NCBI RefSeq assembly: GCF_003628435.1
Contig: NZ_RBZN01000002.1
Span: 62,001 to 126,000 of the forward strand
Source: Ureibacillus endophyticus
GTDB taxonomy: Bacteria; Bacillota; Bacilli; Bacillales_A; Planococcaceae
DNA: 64,000 nucleotides
Direction of reading: 5' to 3'
Shown here one piece after another: positions 31,115-41,396 of this stretch. How positions within the stretch are numbered: the stretch's first letter is position 1; each line of letters begins with the position of its first letter. The position numbers were made by a program, and so were the translations under genes. Under the pieces are notes generated by a model. The model did not search any database. It had not been told where the DNA came from and saw nothing but the letters and a program-made list of their open reading frames with translations.

Positions 31115-33159
31115 CAATTAAAGAGTTTGAAGCAGTAACTGAACTAAAAGGGATTGGAAAAGAAACAGCAGAACATTTAGCAGAGATGGGAATATTTACA
31201 GTTCAAGATTTGATTTGGACATTTCCTTTTCGTCACGAAGATCAACGACTAAAGGATTTAGCTGAAACACCTCACAATGAAAAAGTGACGGTGGAAGCAA
31301 GAGTTGAAAGTGTGCCTTCTGTTCTTTACCTTGGAAAAAATAAAACGAGAATACAAGTAACAGTACTTGCTGGAAGACATTTAGTGAAAGTTGTTTTTTT
31401 TAATCAAGCGTATTTACGAACGAAATTAACTCCAGGTTCAATTATTACGGTTTCAGGCAAATGGGATCGAGGTAGACAAGTTATCAATGGTACGTCTATT
31501 CATTTTGGTCCAAAAACAGATAATACAGATTTTGAACCAGTTTATAGTTTACGTGGATCACTTCGTCAAAATAGATTTAGAAAGTATATGCGCCAAGCGT
31601 TAGATGTAGCGGGAGAGAACTTAGCGGAGACTCTCCCTTTGCATTTAATACAGAAATATAAACTGCCTTCACTTTTAGAAGCATTAGAAGGCGTTCATTT
31701 CCCTAAAGATGCAGAGCATGCAAAACAAGCTAGAAGACGATTTGTTTATGAAGAATTATTGCATTTTCAATTGAGAATTCAAGCATTGCGTAAAGCTCGT
31801 AAAAGTGATGAACAAGGTACGATAATACAGTATGATCTTAAGAAATTAAAAAAGTTTATAAGTACAATTCCATTTGAATTAACAAATGCTCAGAAAAGGG
31901 TTGTAAATGATATTTGTAAAGATTTAAAAGAACCTCATCGAATGAATCGACTTTTGCAAGGAGATGTAGGGTCAGGTAAAACTATTGTAGCAGCTATCGG
32001 ACTTTATGCAGCAGTAACAGCTGGTTTTCAAGGCGCTTTAATGGCACCGACCGAAATTTTAGCGGAACAACATGCGGAAAGTTTGAAAAGTTGGTTTGAT
32101 CCAATTGGGGTTCGTGTCGCTCTACTATCGGGTTCTACAAAAAGTAAAGAACGAAAAGTCATTTTAGAGCAATTACATAATGGGGAAATAGATATTTTAA
32201 TTGGTACCCATGCGTTAATTCAACCTGATGTTGTCTTTTCGAACTTAGGATTTGTTATTACCGATGAACAACATCGATTTGGAGTAGAGCAAAGACGTAT
32301 ATTAAGGGATAAGGGAATTAATCCTGATGTTCTTTTTATGACAGCAACTCCAATACCGAGAACATTGGCTATAACGGCTTTTGGTGAAATGGATGTTTCG
32401 ATTATTGATGAATTGCCAGCAGGTAGAAAGCAAATCGAAACACACTGGCTAAAAAAGGAACAATTGAATTCGGCTATTTCGAAAATGGAAATAGAACTTA
32501 GTCAAGGTAGACAAGCATATGTAATTTGTCCTTTAATTGAGGAATCTGATAAATTAGATGTTCAAAATGCTGTTGAAGTGTATGAGCAGCTTGCAACCAT
32601 ATTCCACGGAAGATATAAAGTCGGACTAATGCATGGGCGATTACATCCTGATGAGAAGGAGCAAGTGATGCGTGCCTATTCTGAAGGAGAGATCCATGTA
32701 TTAGTGTCAACGACAGTCGTTGAAGTAGGGGTAAACGTTCCAAATGCATCATACATGTTAATATACGATGCGGATCGATTTGGACTAGCTCAGTTACATC
32801 AATTGCGCGGCCGAGTTGGACGAGGACAACACCAGTCTTATTGCGTATTATTAGCCGATCCTAAATCTGATGAAGGAAAAGAGCGGATGATGTCTATGAC
32901 TCAAACGAATGATGGCTTCCGTTTAGCTGAAAAAGATTTGGAATTACGAGGACCAGGCGACTTTTTCGGTAAAAAGCAAAGTGGTCTCCCTGAATTTAAA
33001 ATGGCAGATTTAGTACATGACTATAGAACACTAGAAGTTGCTCGACAAGATGCCGAAAAAATAATCTATGATAAGAACTTTTGGGAAAATGAAGAGTATA
33101 GATCTTTAAGAGAAATGTTAGAAGAATCTGGAGTACTCTCAGGTGAACGAATGGATTAA
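31111..33159 (+). CDS. recG: ATP-dependent DNA helicase RecG
   Basis: Branch-migrates stalled forks and Holliday junctions. It has 682 aa. An N-terminal wedge/OB domain (about 60-150) precedes superfamily 2 motifs: QGDVGSGKT (near 285), DEQHRFG, TATPIPRT, GRVGRG, and the RecG tail GPGDFFGKKQSGLPEF. The start is TTG overlapping the sdaAA stop. It ends at a terminator that also contains the -35 of the fapR promoter. Confidence 0.96.
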   Translation: MTIKEFEAVTELKGIGKETAEHLAEMGIFTVQDLIWTFPFRHEDQRLKDLAETPHNEKVTVEARVESVPSVLYLGKNKTRIQVTVLAGRHLVKVVFFNQAYLRTKLTPGSIITVSGKWDRGRQVINGTSIHFGPKTDNTDFEPVYSLRGSLRQNRFRKYMRQALDVAGENLAETLPLHLIQKYKLPSLLEALEGVHFPKDAEHAKQARRRFVYEELLHFQLRIQALRKARKSDEQGTIIQYDLKKLKKFISTIPFELTNAQKRVVNDICKDLKEPHRMNRLLQGDVGSGKTIVAAIGLYAAVTAGFQGALMAPTEILAEQHAESLKSWFDPIGVRVALLSGSTKSKERKVILEQLHNGEIDILIGTHALIQPDVVFSNLGFVITDEQHRFGVEQRRILRDKGINPDVLFMTATPIPRTLAITAFGEMDVSIIDELPAGRKQIETHWLKKEQLNSAISKMEIELSQGRQAYVICPLIEESDKLDVQNAVEVYEQLATIFHGRYKVGLMHGRLHPDEKEQVMRAYSEGEIHVLVSTTVVEVGVNVPNASYMLIYDADRFGLAQLHQLRGRVGRGQHQSYCVLLADPKSDEGKERMMSMTQTNDGFRLAEKDLELRGPGDFFGKKQSGLPEFKMADLVHDYRTLEVARQDAEKIIYDKNFWENEEYRSLREMLEESGVLSGERMD

Positions 33160-33167
33160 CTTAAAAT

Positions 33168-33198
33168 GGACGTAACTTTATGTTGCGTTCTTTTTTTT
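33168..33198 (+). terminator. Terminator of recG
   Basis: GGACGTAAC (33168-33176) pairs with GTTGCGTTC (33182-33190), 9 bp with two G-T pairs, then an 8-T run. The right arm contains the TTGCGT used as the -35 of the next promoter. Confidence 0.85.
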
Positions 33199-33211
33199 GG
33201 AAATGTATACT
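33183..33211 (+). promoter_or_regulatory. SigA promoter of the fapR-plsX-fabD-fabG operon
   Basis: TTGCGT (33183-33188) and TATACT (33206-33211) are 17 bp apart. The expected start point falls in the first bases of the FapR operator at 33216, fitting direct repression. Confidence 0.65.
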
Positions 33212-33215
33212 GGTA

Positions 33216-33232
33216 TTAGTACCAAGTGCTAA
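33216..33232. promoter_or_regulatory. FapR operator
   Basis: TTAGTACCAAGTGCTAA, a 17-bp imperfect palindrome that matches the known FapR site (TTAGTACC-x-x-x-TACTAA type) with one change in the right arm. It lies just downstream of the -10 and 26 bases before fapR, so malonyl-CoA would relieve autorepression of the fatty-acid and phospholipid operon. Confidence 0.88.
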
Positions 33233-33258
33233 ATAATTCGGAAGTAGGTGACGATTGA

Positions 33259-33831
33259 ATGAAAAGGACGAAAAAAGAAAGGCAACGTCTTCTAACAGAA
33301 ACAATTGCAGAAAATCCATTCGTCACTGATGAACAACTAGCTTCCCAATTTAATGTTAGTGTACAAACGATTCGCCTTGACCGAATGGAATTAGCCATTC
33401 CGGAATTACGCGAAAGAATTAAAGATGTTGCTGCAAAAAATTATGAAAATGAAGTTAAATCTCTACCGATAGATGAAGTAATTGGTGAAATTATTGATAT
33501 CGAATTAGATAATCGTGCAATTTCTATTTTTGACGTTGGCCAAGAGCATGTTTTCCAACGTAACGGGATTGCTAGGGGACATCATTTATTTGCACAAGCA
33601 AACTCTCTTGCTGTTGCTGTTATTGATGACGAACTTGCCTTAACAGTAAAAGCGAATGTTTCTTTTATTAGACCAGTAAAAGCTGGTGATAGAGTAATTA
33701 CAAAAGCAATTGTTCGTGGTCAAGATGATGAAAAAAATAGAACATATATAGATGTCGTATCAACTGTCAATAATGATAAAGTGTTTAAAGGTGAATTTGA
33801 GATGTATCGCACGAAAGGTAGTGTACAATAA
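33259..33831 (+). CDS. fapR: Transcriptional repressor of fatty acid and phospholipid synthesis FapR
   Basis: Malonyl-CoA-responsive repressor. It has 190 aa. An N-terminal helix-turn-helix (about 20-50, with [21 protein letters not shown]) is joined to a hotdog-fold effector domain (about 85-185). TAGGTGA precedes the ATG. Its stop overlaps the plsX start, and a matching operator lies upstream at 33216. Confidence 0.95.
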   Translation: MKRTKKERQRLLTETIAENPFVTDEQLASQFNVSVQTIRLDRMELAIPELRERIKDVAAKNYENEVKSLPIDEVIGEIIDIELDNRAISIFDVGQEHVFQRNGIARGHHLFAQANSLAVAVIDDELALTVKANVSFIRPVKAGDRVITKAIVRGQDDEKNRTYIDVVSTVNNDKVFKGEFEMYRTKGSVQ

Positions 33832-34826
33832 TGAAATTAGCAATTGATGGCATGGGTGGAGACAATGCGCCTAAAGCGGTAGTAGAAGGTGTACTGCTTG
33901 CATTAGACGAGTTTCCAAATATCGAAATACAACTCTATGGAAATCAACGAGAATTACAGCCATTGTTAAAAGAACATAGCCGTCTACAAGTAATTCATTG
34001 TGAAGAAGTAGTCGAAGCAGAGGATGATCCAGCTCGTGCAGTACGTCGAAAAAAGGATTCTTCAATGGCCCGTATGTTAGAAGCAGTCAATGAGGGGCGT
34101 GCAGATGCTTGTTTATCTGCAGGAAATACGGGAGCATTGATGGCTGGCGGTTTATTCAAAGTGGGACGTATAGAAGGTGTTTCACGTCCAGCATTAGCTA
34201 CAACTTTACCAACAATTGATGGTAAAGGATTTTTAATGCTTGATCTTGGGGCAAATGCTGATGCAAAGCCAGAAAATCTTGTCCAATATGCAATTATGGG
34301 AAATATTTATGCCAAAAAAGTACGTGGTATTGATAATCCACGTATCGGTTTATTAAATATTGGAACGGAAGAAAAGAAAGGTAATGACCTTACAAAATCT
34401 GTTTTCGGTTTATTAAAAGAAGCAGATCTAAACTTTGTTGGGAATGTAGAAGCCAGAGATTTATTAGATAATGTTGCTGATGTTGTTGTAACAGATGGAT
34501 TTACAGGTAATATGGTTCTAAAAACAATCGAAGGAACTGCTGGAGCATTAATGTCCATGATAAAAGATGTGTTCATGGCTTCAGGGAAAACGAAAATTGG
34601 AGCACTATTAGTAAAAGGTGAAATGAAAGGTTTAAAGTCAAAACTAGACTATTCTGAACATGGAGGAGCTGCATTATTTGGTCTCCAAGCACCTGTTGTA
34701 AAAGCACATGGTTCTTCCAATGCTAGGGCGATTTATAATGCGATTCGCCAGGCATCAATCATGGTTGAACATAATGTTACAGATGTGATTAAAACAACAA
34801 TTGCTGATAATCCAGTTCAACAATAA
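33831..34826 (+). CDS. plsX: Phosphate acyltransferase PlsX
   Basis: Makes acyl-phosphate from acyl-ACP, the first step of phosphatidic acid synthesis in Gram-positives, and links FakA products to fatty-acid elongation. It has 331 aa. [11 protein letters not shown] at the start, the [12 protein letters not shown] segment and the [10 protein letters not shown] segment are characteristic. It is coupled to fapR by TAATG. Confidence 0.96.
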   Translation: MKLAIDGMGGDNAPKAVVEGVLLALDEFPNIEIQLYGNQRELQPLLKEHSRLQVIHCEEVVEAEDDPARAVRRKKDSSMARMLEAVNEGRADACLSAGNTGALMAGGLFKVGRIEGVSRPALATTLPTIDGKGFLMLDLGANADAKPENLVQYAIMGNIYAKKVRGIDNPRIGLLNIGTEEKKGNDLTKSVFGLLKEADLNFVGNVEARDLLDNVADVVVTDGFTGNMVLKTIEGTAGALMSMIKDVFMASGKTKIGALLVKGEMKGLKSKLDYSEHGGAALFGLQAPVVKAHGSSNARAIYNAIRQASIMVEHNVTDVIKTTIADNPVQQ

Positions 34827-34849
34827 GGGATATTGAAAAGGGGATAGAC

Positions 34850-35791
34850 ATGACGAAAATTGCATTTATTTTTCCGGGGCAAGGTTCTCAACAAGTAGGT
34901 ATGGGGGCAGAGTTTGTCCAAAATGATGTTAATAGTAAAACATTTTATGATAAAGCTGATGATGTTTTAGGTTTTTCTCTTTCAAAATTAATGCTTGAGG
35001 GTCCTCAAGAAGAATTAACGTTAACTTACAATGCACAACCAGCGTTATTAACTACTGGGGTAATGGTAGCAGCAAAATTAAAAGAAGCGGGCATCGTACC
35101 GGATTTTACTGCCGGACATTCTTTAGGTGAATATAGTGCGTTAGTTGCTTCTAATTCCATTTCATTTGAAGATGCAGTTCAAATTGTTCATAAACGTGGT
35201 CTATATATGGATGAAGCTGTGCCTGCTGGACAAGGTGCAATGGCAGCTATTTTAGGAATGCCTGCTGATGCATTAAAGGAAGTAACTGATAAAGTAACAA
35301 ATGAAGGCGATGTTGTTCAGATTGCAAACTTAAATTGTCCTGGACAAATCGTAATTTCTGGAACAAAAGCAGGAGTTGAAAAGGCTTGCGTCGAAGCAAA
35401 ACAAGCAGGAGCAAAACGAGCAATACCTCTAGTTGTTAGTGGCCCATTCCATTCAGAATTAATGCGAGCAGCATCAGAAAAATTAGGTGATGCATTAAAG
35501 AACATTGAAATTTCACAACCAGACATTCCGGTTATCGGAAATGTATGGGCAAAAGAAATTGAAGATGTATCTGCTATTCAACATGAACTTGTTGAACAAG
35601 TTTATTCACCAGTTCAATGGGAAAATTCTGTACGTTATATGCTTGAGCAAGGTGTTACAACATTTATTGAATGCGGTCCAGGTAAAGTTCTATCAGGATT
35701 AGTAAAGAAAATCGACCGTTCAGTTAGCACTTATTGTGTATTTGACGAAACTTCATTAAATGAAGTGATCGAAGCATTAAGGGGTGAATAA
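34850..35791 (+). CDS. fabD: Malonyl-CoA:ACP transacylase
   Basis: Loads malonyl groups on acyl carrier protein. It has 313 aa. FPGQGSQ at the N-terminus, active-site S91 in GHSLGEYS, the catalytic His in GPFHSELM (near 199) and an Arg-containing KRG segment near 118 are present. AAAAGGGG precedes the ATG. fabG starts 2 bases after its stop. Confidence 0.96.
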   Translation: MTKIAFIFPGQGSQQVGMGAEFVQNDVNSKTFYDKADDVLGFSLSKLMLEGPQEELTLTYNAQPALLTTGVMVAAKLKEAGIVPDFTAGHSLGEYSALVASNSISFEDAVQIVHKRGLYMDEAVPAGQGAMAAILGMPADALKEVTDKVTNEGDVVQIANLNCPGQIVISGTKAGVEKACVEAKQAGAKRAIPLVVSGPFHSELMRAASEKLGDALKNIEISQPDIPVIGNVWAKEIEDVSAIQHELVEQVYSPVQWENSVRYMLEQGVTTFIECGPGKVLSGLVKKIDRSVSTYCVFDETSLNEVIEALRGE

Positions 35792-35792
35792 T

Positions 35793-36539
35793 TTGGGGAA
35801 ATTAGATGGTAAAACTGCAGTCGTAACGGGAGCCTCTAGAGGGATTGGACGTGCAATTGCTTTAGAGTTAGCTAGAGAAGGTGCAAATGTTGTCGTAAAC
35901 TATAGCGGAAGTGAAGGAAAAGCACTAGAAGTTGTAGAAGAGATAAAAACAATTGGTACAAATGCCATCGCTGTTCAAGGTAATGTTGGTGACGCTGATG
36001 CTGTACAAAATTTAATGTCTGCTGCGATCGAACAATTCGGTTCTATAGACATCTTAGTAAACAATGCTGGAATTACAAGAGATAATCTCTTAATGCGTAT
36101 GAAGGAAGAAGAATGGGACGATGTAATTAACACGAACTTAAAAGGTGTTTTCCTTTGTACAAAAGCTGTGACACGTCAAATGATGAAACAACGAGCTGGC
36201 CGTATTATTAATATTTCATCAATTGTTGGAACTATAGGTAATGCTGGACAAGCAAACTATGTTGCAGCCAAAGCGGGTGTGATTGGTTTAACAAAAACGA
36301 CTGCAAGAGAACTTGCGTCGCGAAATATATTAGTAAATGCCATCGCTCCTGGATTCATTACGACAGAAATGACAGATGCCTTACCAGAGGATGTTAAAGG
36401 GGCGATGTTAGCCCAAATTCCACTAGGAACATTAGGACAACCAGAACATATTGCGAAAGCAGTAGTATTCTTATCATCAGATGATTCTAGTTATATGACT
36501 GGACAAACATTGCATATTGATGGCGGAATGTATATGTAA
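35793..36539 (+). CDS. fabG: 3-oxoacyl-[acyl-carrier-protein] reductase
   Basis: NADPH-dependent reductase of fatty-acid elongation. The TTG at 35793 (248 aa) is chosen: the in-frame GTG at 35784 is part of the ribosome site AAGGGGTG and inside fabD. The SDR fold shows [12 protein letters not shown], the catalytic Ser/Tyr/Lys (ISSIVG, then YVAAKAG) and a DGG-MYM end. An inverted repeat and the acpP promoter follow. Confidence 0.95.
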   Translation: MGKLDGKTAVVTGASRGIGRAIALELAREGANVVVNYSGSEGKALEVVEEIKTIGTNAIAVQGNVGDADAVQNLMSAAIEQFGSIDILVNNAGITRDNLLMRMKEEEWDDVINTNLKGVFLCTKAVTRQMMKQRAGRIINISSIVGTIGNAGQANYVAAKAGVIGLTKTTARELASRNILVNAIAPGFITTEMTDALPEDVKGAMLAQIPLGTLGQPEHIAKAVVFLSSDDSSYMTGQTLHIDGGMYM

Positions 36540-36549
36540 TCCTTAAAAA

Positions 36550-36572
36550 AATATTATTTATTGAATAATATT
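36550..36572. repeat. Inverted repeat between fabG and acpP
   Basis: AATATTATT (36550-36558) and AATAATATT (36564-36572) form a perfect 9-bp A+T stem with a 5-nt loop. No T-run follows. It may attenuate read-through from fabG or stabilise an mRNA end before the acpP promoter. Confidence 0.45.
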
Positions 36573-36583
36573 GCTGTCAATCT

Positions 36584-36611
36584 TTGAACAATTATGTTTT
36601 TTATGTATACT
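36584..36611 (+). promoter_or_regulatory. SigA promoter of acpP
   Basis: TTGAAC (36584-36589) and TATACT (36606-36611), 16 bp apart, 20 bases before the acpP start. It would give acpP its own, higher expression. Confidence 0.6.
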
Positions 36612-36631
36612 ATTGAGGGGAGGTGACCATC

Positions 36632-36868
36632 TTGGCTACAGTATTAGAGCGTGTAACAAAAGTAGTAGTTGACCGTTTAGGTGTTGACGAAAGCGAAGTG
36701 AAAGTTGAAGCTTCATTCCGTGAAGATTTAGGAGCAGACTCATTAGATGTTGTTGAATTAGTAATGGAACTAGAAGATGAGTTTGATATGGAAATTTCAG
36801 ATGAAGATGCTGAAAAAATCGGAACTGTTGGCGATGCTATCAGTTATATTGAAAGTAAATTAGGCTAA
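36632..36868 (+). CDS. acpP: Acyl carrier protein
   Basis: Carries growing acyl chains on 4'-phosphopantetheine. The TTG at 36632 gives 78 aa with [18 protein letters not shown] at the N-terminus. The in-frame GTG at 36623 lies within the ribosome site GGGGAGGTG. The phosphopantetheine serine is S37 in [11 protein letters not shown]. The protein is strongly acidic. It has its own promoter and a clear terminator after it. Confidence 0.97.
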   Translation: MATVLERVTKVVVDRLGVDESEVKVEASFREDLGADSLDVVELVMELEDEFDMEISDEDAEKIGTVGDAISYIESKLG

Positions 36869-36876
36869 TCTTTTAT

Positions 36877-36922
36877 AAGAGGCACATTGGCATTTGAAAA
36901 AATACCAAGAAGTGCCTCTTTT
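36877..36922 (+). terminator. Terminator of acpP
   Basis: AAGAGGCAC (36877-36885) pairs with GTGCCTCTT (36912-36920), with inner TTGG/CCAA pairing, then TTC. Confidence 0.85.
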
Positions 36923-36969
36923 CATATTACAGTATTTTTAATTTGGAAAGAAAAGTTGAATTTCTACAG

Positions 36970-36997
36970 TTGAACAAGGTAAACTAAACGGTAGAAT
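36970..36997 (+). promoter_or_regulatory. SigA promoter of rnc-smc-ftsY
   Basis: TTGAAC (36970-36975) and TAGAAT (36992-36997), 16 bp apart, 22 bases before the chosen rnc ATG. Confidence 0.55.
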
Positions 36998-37019
36998 CTA
37001 TTAGGAAGGCAGATTGTTC

Positions 37020-37781
37020 ATGACAATAAGAAAAAAAGGTAACATTCAAAAAGTGGGTGTTTTACCAGAGAAAGTAAAACATCAATTTGAATTTTTACAA
37101 GAGGAATTAAATATATATTTTCGTAATAAAACATTGTTATACCAAGCATTTACCCATTCATCTTATGTGAATGAGCATCGTCGAAAACTATTTACCGACA
37201 ACGAACGACTAGAGTTTTTAGGAGACGCAGTACTTGAACTTTCTGTATCTAAATATCTTTTTGAAAGATATCCACATATGAGTGAGGGAGAATTAACTAA
37301 GTTACGTGCATCAATTGTATGTGAACCTTCTCTCGTTATTTTTGCTAATGAATTAAATTTCGGCAAATATGTTTTGTTAGGTAAGGGTGAGGAACTTACG
37401 GGTGGTCGTGAGCGTCCAGCACTACTTGCAGACGTGTTTGAATCATTCATTGGTGCACTATATTTAGATCAAGGTTTAGAGGTTGTCGTTTCCTTCTTAG
37501 AAAGAATTGTGTTCCCTAAAGTAGAAGTCGGTGCTTTTTCGCATGTGATGGATTTTAAAAGTCAACTACAAGAAATGGTTCAACAATCTAACAATGGCGT
37601 ATTACATTATGAAATTGTAGATGAAAAAGGACCTGCACATAATCGTACTTTTGTTTCTCGCGTATTATTAAACGATCAAGAACTAGGGATTGGTCGAGGT
37701 AAATCGAAAAAAGAGGCTGAACAACAAGCTGCCCAAAATGCAATGATTACACTAAATCAGTCCGCGATTAAGGAGGAATAA
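37020..37781 (+). CDS. rnc: Ribonuclease III
   Basis: Double-strand-specific endoribonuclease for rRNA processing. The ATG at 37020 (253 aa) is chosen since AGGAAGG at 37003 is about 10 bases away; a TTG at 37014 would be only 4 bases from it. The RNase III signature [14 protein letters not shown] and the dsRNA-binding domain in the C-terminal ~70 residues are intact. The stop is one base from smc (TAATATG). Confidence 0.94.
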   Translation: MTIRKKGNIQKVGVLPEKVKHQFEFLQEELNIYFRNKTLLYQAFTHSSYVNEHRRKLFTDNERLEFLGDAVLELSVSKYLFERYPHMSEGELTKLRASIVCEPSLVIFANELNFGKYVLLGKGEELTGGRERPALLADVFESFIGALYLDQGLEVVVSFLERIVFPKVEVGAFSHVMDFKSQLQEMVQQSNNGVLHYEIVDEKGPAHNRTFVSRVLLNDQELGIGRGKSKKEAEQQAAQNAMITLNQSAIKEE

Positions 37782-37782
37782 T

Positions 37783-40700
37783 ATGTTCCTTAAACGACTT
37801 GAAGTAATAGGCTTTAAATCGTTTGCAGATCGGATTGGAATAGATTTTGTACCTGGTGTAACGGCTGTTGTCGGCCCCAATGGTAGTGGGAAGAGTAATG
37901 TAACGGATGCGATTCGTTGGGTTTTAGGAGAACAATCCGCAAAAAGTTTGCGTGGCTCTAAAATGGAGGATGTCATCTTTGCTGGAAGTGAATCTCGAAA
38001 ACCGCTAAACTTTGCGGAAGTAACATTAGTTTTAGATAATGAAGATGAAAAAATATCAATACCCTTTTCTGAAATAAGTGTAACAAGACGAGTATATCGT
38101 TCGGGCGATAGTGAATATTTACTTAATAATCAGCAATGTCGCCTCAAAGATATTACAGATTTATTTTTAGATTCGGGATTAGGTAAAGAAGCATTTTCGA
38201 TTATTTCGCAAGGCCGTGTTGATGAAATTTTAAATAGCCGCCCAGATGACCGTAGAACCATTTTTGAAGAAGCGGCAGGGGTATTAAAATATAAAATTCG
38301 TAAGAAAAAAGCAGAGCATAAACTAGTCGAAACAGATGAAAATTTACATCGTGTTTTAGATATTTTACATGAATTAGATAGTCGTCTCGAACCTTTAAAA
38401 ATTCAAGCATCTGCTGCAAAAGATTATGTCAAAATGACCGAAGAACTAAGGGAATTTGATATAGCTTTAATTGTTAACGATTTATCACATTATAGTGAGA
38501 ATTTAAAGCAAGTTAATTCTGAATTTGTACACTTGCAACAAACTGAACAACAACATCATTTGGAAATCAATAAGATTGAAGCGCTAGTATCTGACATTCG
38601 CGGCCAATTAAAGAAACTTGATAGTGACCTGGACATTACCCAAGAACAACTTGTAGAAGCTAGTTCTGAGGTAGAACGTTGGGATGGTCGAAAAGCTTTA
38701 ATGAAAGAAAAACGTTTAAATGCACAAAAGCAATTAAATCAACTTCAACTTTCTTTAAAGCAAGCTCAAGAAGAACAGGTTGAACTTGCAACCAACGAGG
38801 AACAGAATAAACAACTATTTGCTGAAAAACAAAAAGAAGTTCAAACACTTAAAAGTGAACTTAAGCAATTAGAGCTAACTTTAAATTCATCAGCACTTGA
38901 AATTGAACAAGAAATTGAGCAATCGAAAAATAAATATATCGATTTATTAAATGAAGAAGCGACAGTCAAAAATGAATTGAAGCATATTGATCAACAACTA
39001 ACTCAATATCAAGAAACGACTGAGCGGATGAATGACCGTTCCTCAGAGATGGTTAAAAAATTAGAAATTGTCGTAGAAACAAAGAAAAAGCTTCAATCAA
39101 TCTTACTAGATATTGAAAACAAATTAAAAGACCGCTTAGAGCAACATGAAATACTTCAAATGAAGCTGAAGTCAAAAACAGATTCATTTGAAGAGAAACA
39201 AAAGATGTTGTATCAAGCTTATCAGCACCAACAGCAACTAAAAAGTCGTAAAGATACTTTAGCCGAGTTAGAAGCTGATTTTTCAGGTTTCTTTCAAGGG
39301 GTAAAGGATATTCTACATGCCCGTGATCGAGGCGAGTTATTAGGAATTGAAGGTGCCGTTGCAGAATTAATCCAAGTTGAAGGAAAATATTCAAAAGCAA
39401 TTGAAACAGCTCTTGGGGCAGCATCTCAGCATATTGTTACAGAAACAGAACAACATGCACAAAAAGCAATTGGGTGGTTAAAAGTAAAACGTGCTGGACG
39501 AGCTACTTTTTTACCGAAAACAGTTATGAAATCACGCTTACTCCAACCTCATCAATATGCAACAGTCAAAAGTCACCCTGCATTTATTAGCCTTGCAGTT
39601 GATTTAGTAAGTTTTGAGGATTCGAATCAAACCATTGCTGAAAATTTATTAGGGAATGTACTAGTTGCTTCAAATCTTGAAGGAGCTAGTGAAATTGCTA
39701 GAAGTTGTGGATACAGATATCGAGTTGTAACTCTTGATGGTGATATAGTGAATGCTGGCGGTTCTTTAACAGGGGGGGCTTCGAAGCAACAATCATCATT
39801 GTTTACTCGTAAAGCTGAACTTGATGATTTAACAATTAAACTTCAGCAAATGGAAGTTTCCATAGTCCAAGCAGAAAAAACGTTGTCTGTTGAAAAGGAA
39901 AGCATCTCCACCCTACGAGAACAACTAGAGATTCTTAAGCTAGAAGGTGAAGCCCTTCGAAAAGAGGAGTTAGAACACCGCTCAAAAATTGTTGAATTAG
40001 AAGTAGAGGAAAAGAGCCTACAAGCGACAGTTAATGTTGCAACTTCCGAACAATCCTCCGTAACATCAAGAAAAACTACACTGTTACAGCAAAAGGAGCA
40101 ATCGGAAATTCGACTCCAACAATTAAAGCTTGAACTTCATGAACTAAATGATAAAGTTGAACAATTGACTAAATTAAAAGTACAAACGGAAACAGAAAAA
40201 GATAGTTTACGTGAACAGTCGGCTTCAAAACGTGCAGAACTTGCAGTAGTTCAAGAGCAATTGAGTCAAATTCAAATTGCTACAGCAGATATTGCTTTAA
40301 AACGTACAAAAGCAAAGCAACAAGTTGATTCAATTCTTCAAGAAATTCAATGGATTGAAAATAGTGAATTAAATAGTCCATCTGAAGAAGAAATTGAAAA
40401 AACGATGATAGAATGGACAAAAAGAAAAGAAGAATTAACAAATAAAATTCAAACTAGTAGAGAAGCCCGTTCGAATCATCAGCTAAAGTTGTCTAAGCTT
40501 GAAAACGAATTAAAAGAATTACAACGAATTCATAAAGGCTTTTTAGAAAGTCTACGCTCCATTGAAGTGAGCAAAAGTCGAATAGAGTATGAAATGAATC
40601 GTCTACATGTACAGTTAGATGAGCAATATGAACTTGATTTCGAAGAGGCTCAAGAAATAGCAGTAGAAATAACTGATGTGGAACAATTAAGACGTAAAGT

Positions 40701-41343
40701 AAAACTACTAAAACAATCTATAGAAGAACTCGGCCCTGTTAATCTTACAGCGATAGATGAATATGAACGCGTATTAGAAAGACATACGTTTTTATCAGAA
40801 CAGCGCAATGATTTACTGGAAGCACAGGAAACTTTACATGAGGCGATTAAAGAAATGGATGAAGAGATGTCAATTCGATTTGGCGAAACGTTCTCTATGA
40901 TTCAATCGCAATTTAAAGTTGTTTTCCGTGAGTTATTCGGTGGAGGACAAGCTGATTTAGTATTGCTGGATCCTGACAATCTTTTAGAGACAGGTATCGA
41001 AATTGTTGCGCAACCACCTGGTAAAAAACTTCAAAGTTTAAGTTTATTGTCAGGGGGAGAAAGAGCATTAACGGCAATCGCTTTGTTATTTGCGATACTA
41101 AATACACGCCCAGTCCCATTCGTTATTTTGGATGAGGTGGAAGCTGCACTGGATGAAGCAAACGTTCAACGTTACAGTGAATATTTAAGAAAATTAAGTA
41201 ATGATACACAGTTTATTGTCATCACTCATCGAAAAGGAACGATGGAAGGGGCAGATGTTTTATACGGTATCACGATGCAAGAGTCTGGGGTTTCAAAACT
41301 TGTGTCAGTAAAACTTGAAGAAGAAGCCCTTCTTAGCAGATAG
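37783..41343 (+). CDS. smc: Chromosome partition protein SMC
   Basis: Condensin ATPase that organises the nucleoid with ScpA and ScpB. It has 1186 aa, full length. The N-terminal head has Walker A GPNGSGKSNV (32-41). Long coiled coils (about 165-500 and 680-1010) flank a hinge around 510-670 (LGIEGAVAELI... GGSLTGG). The C-terminal head has the LSGGERALTA signature and Walker B FVILDEVEAALDE. AAGGAGG precedes the ATG. The order rnc-smc-ftsY is conserved in Bacillales. Confidence 0.97.
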   Translation: MFLKRLEVIGFKSFADRIGIDFVPGVTAVVGPNGSGKSNVTDAIRWVLGEQSAKSLRGSKMEDVIFAGSESRKPLNFAEVTLVLDNEDEKISIPFSEISVTRRVYRSGDSEYLLNNQQCRLKDITDLFLDSGLGKEAFSIISQGRVDEILNSRPDDRRTIFEEAAGVLKYKIRKKKAEHKLVETDENLHRVLDILHELDSRLEPLKIQASAAKDYVKMTEELREFDIALIVNDLSHYSENLKQVNSEFVHLQQTEQQHHLEINKIEALVSDIRGQLKKLDSDLDITQEQLVEASSEVERWDGRKALMKEKRLNAQKQLNQLQLSLKQAQEEQVELATNEEQNKQLFAEKQKEVQTLKSELKQLELTLNSSALEIEQEIEQSKNKYIDLLNEEATVKNELKHIDQQLTQYQETTERMNDRSSEMVKKLEIVVETKKKLQSILLDIENKLKDRLEQHEILQMKLKSKTDSFEEKQKMLYQAYQHQQQLKSRKDTLAELEADFSGFFQGVKDILHARDRGELLGIEGAVAELIQVEGKYSKAIETALGAASQHIVTETEQHAQKAIGWLKVKRAGRATFLPKTVMKSRLLQPHQYATVKSHPAFISLAVDLVSFEDSNQTIAENLLGNVLVASNLEGASEIARSCGYRYRVVTLDGDIVNAGGSLTGGASKQQSSLFTRKAELDDLTIKLQQMEVSIVQAEKTLSVEKESISTLREQLEILKLEGEALRKEELEHRSKIVELEVEEKSLQATVNVATSEQSSVTSRKTTLLQQKEQSEIRLQQLKLELHELNDKVEQLTKLKVQTETEKDSLREQSASKRAELAVVQEQLSQIQIATADIALKRTKAKQQVDSILQEIQWIENSELNSPSEEEIEKTMIEWTKRKEELTNKIQTSREARSNHQLKLSKLENELKELQRIHKGFLESLRSIEVSKSRIEYEMNRLHVQLDEQYELDFEEAQEIAVEITDVEQLRRKVKLLKQSIEELGPVNLTAIDEYERVLERHTFLSEQRNDLLEAQETLHEAIKEMDEEMSIRFGETFSMIQSQFKVVFRELFGGGQADLVLLDPDNLLETGIEIVAQPPGKKLQSLSLLSGGERALTAIALLFAILNTRPVPFVILDEVEAALDEANVQRYSEYLRKLSNDTQFIVITHRKGTMEGADVLYGITMQESGVSKLVSVKLEEEALLSR

Positions 41344-41396
41344 GTAGTCGTATAGAACTGGTGTATATTCTGTTTAATATCAAAGGAGCGAGAATT

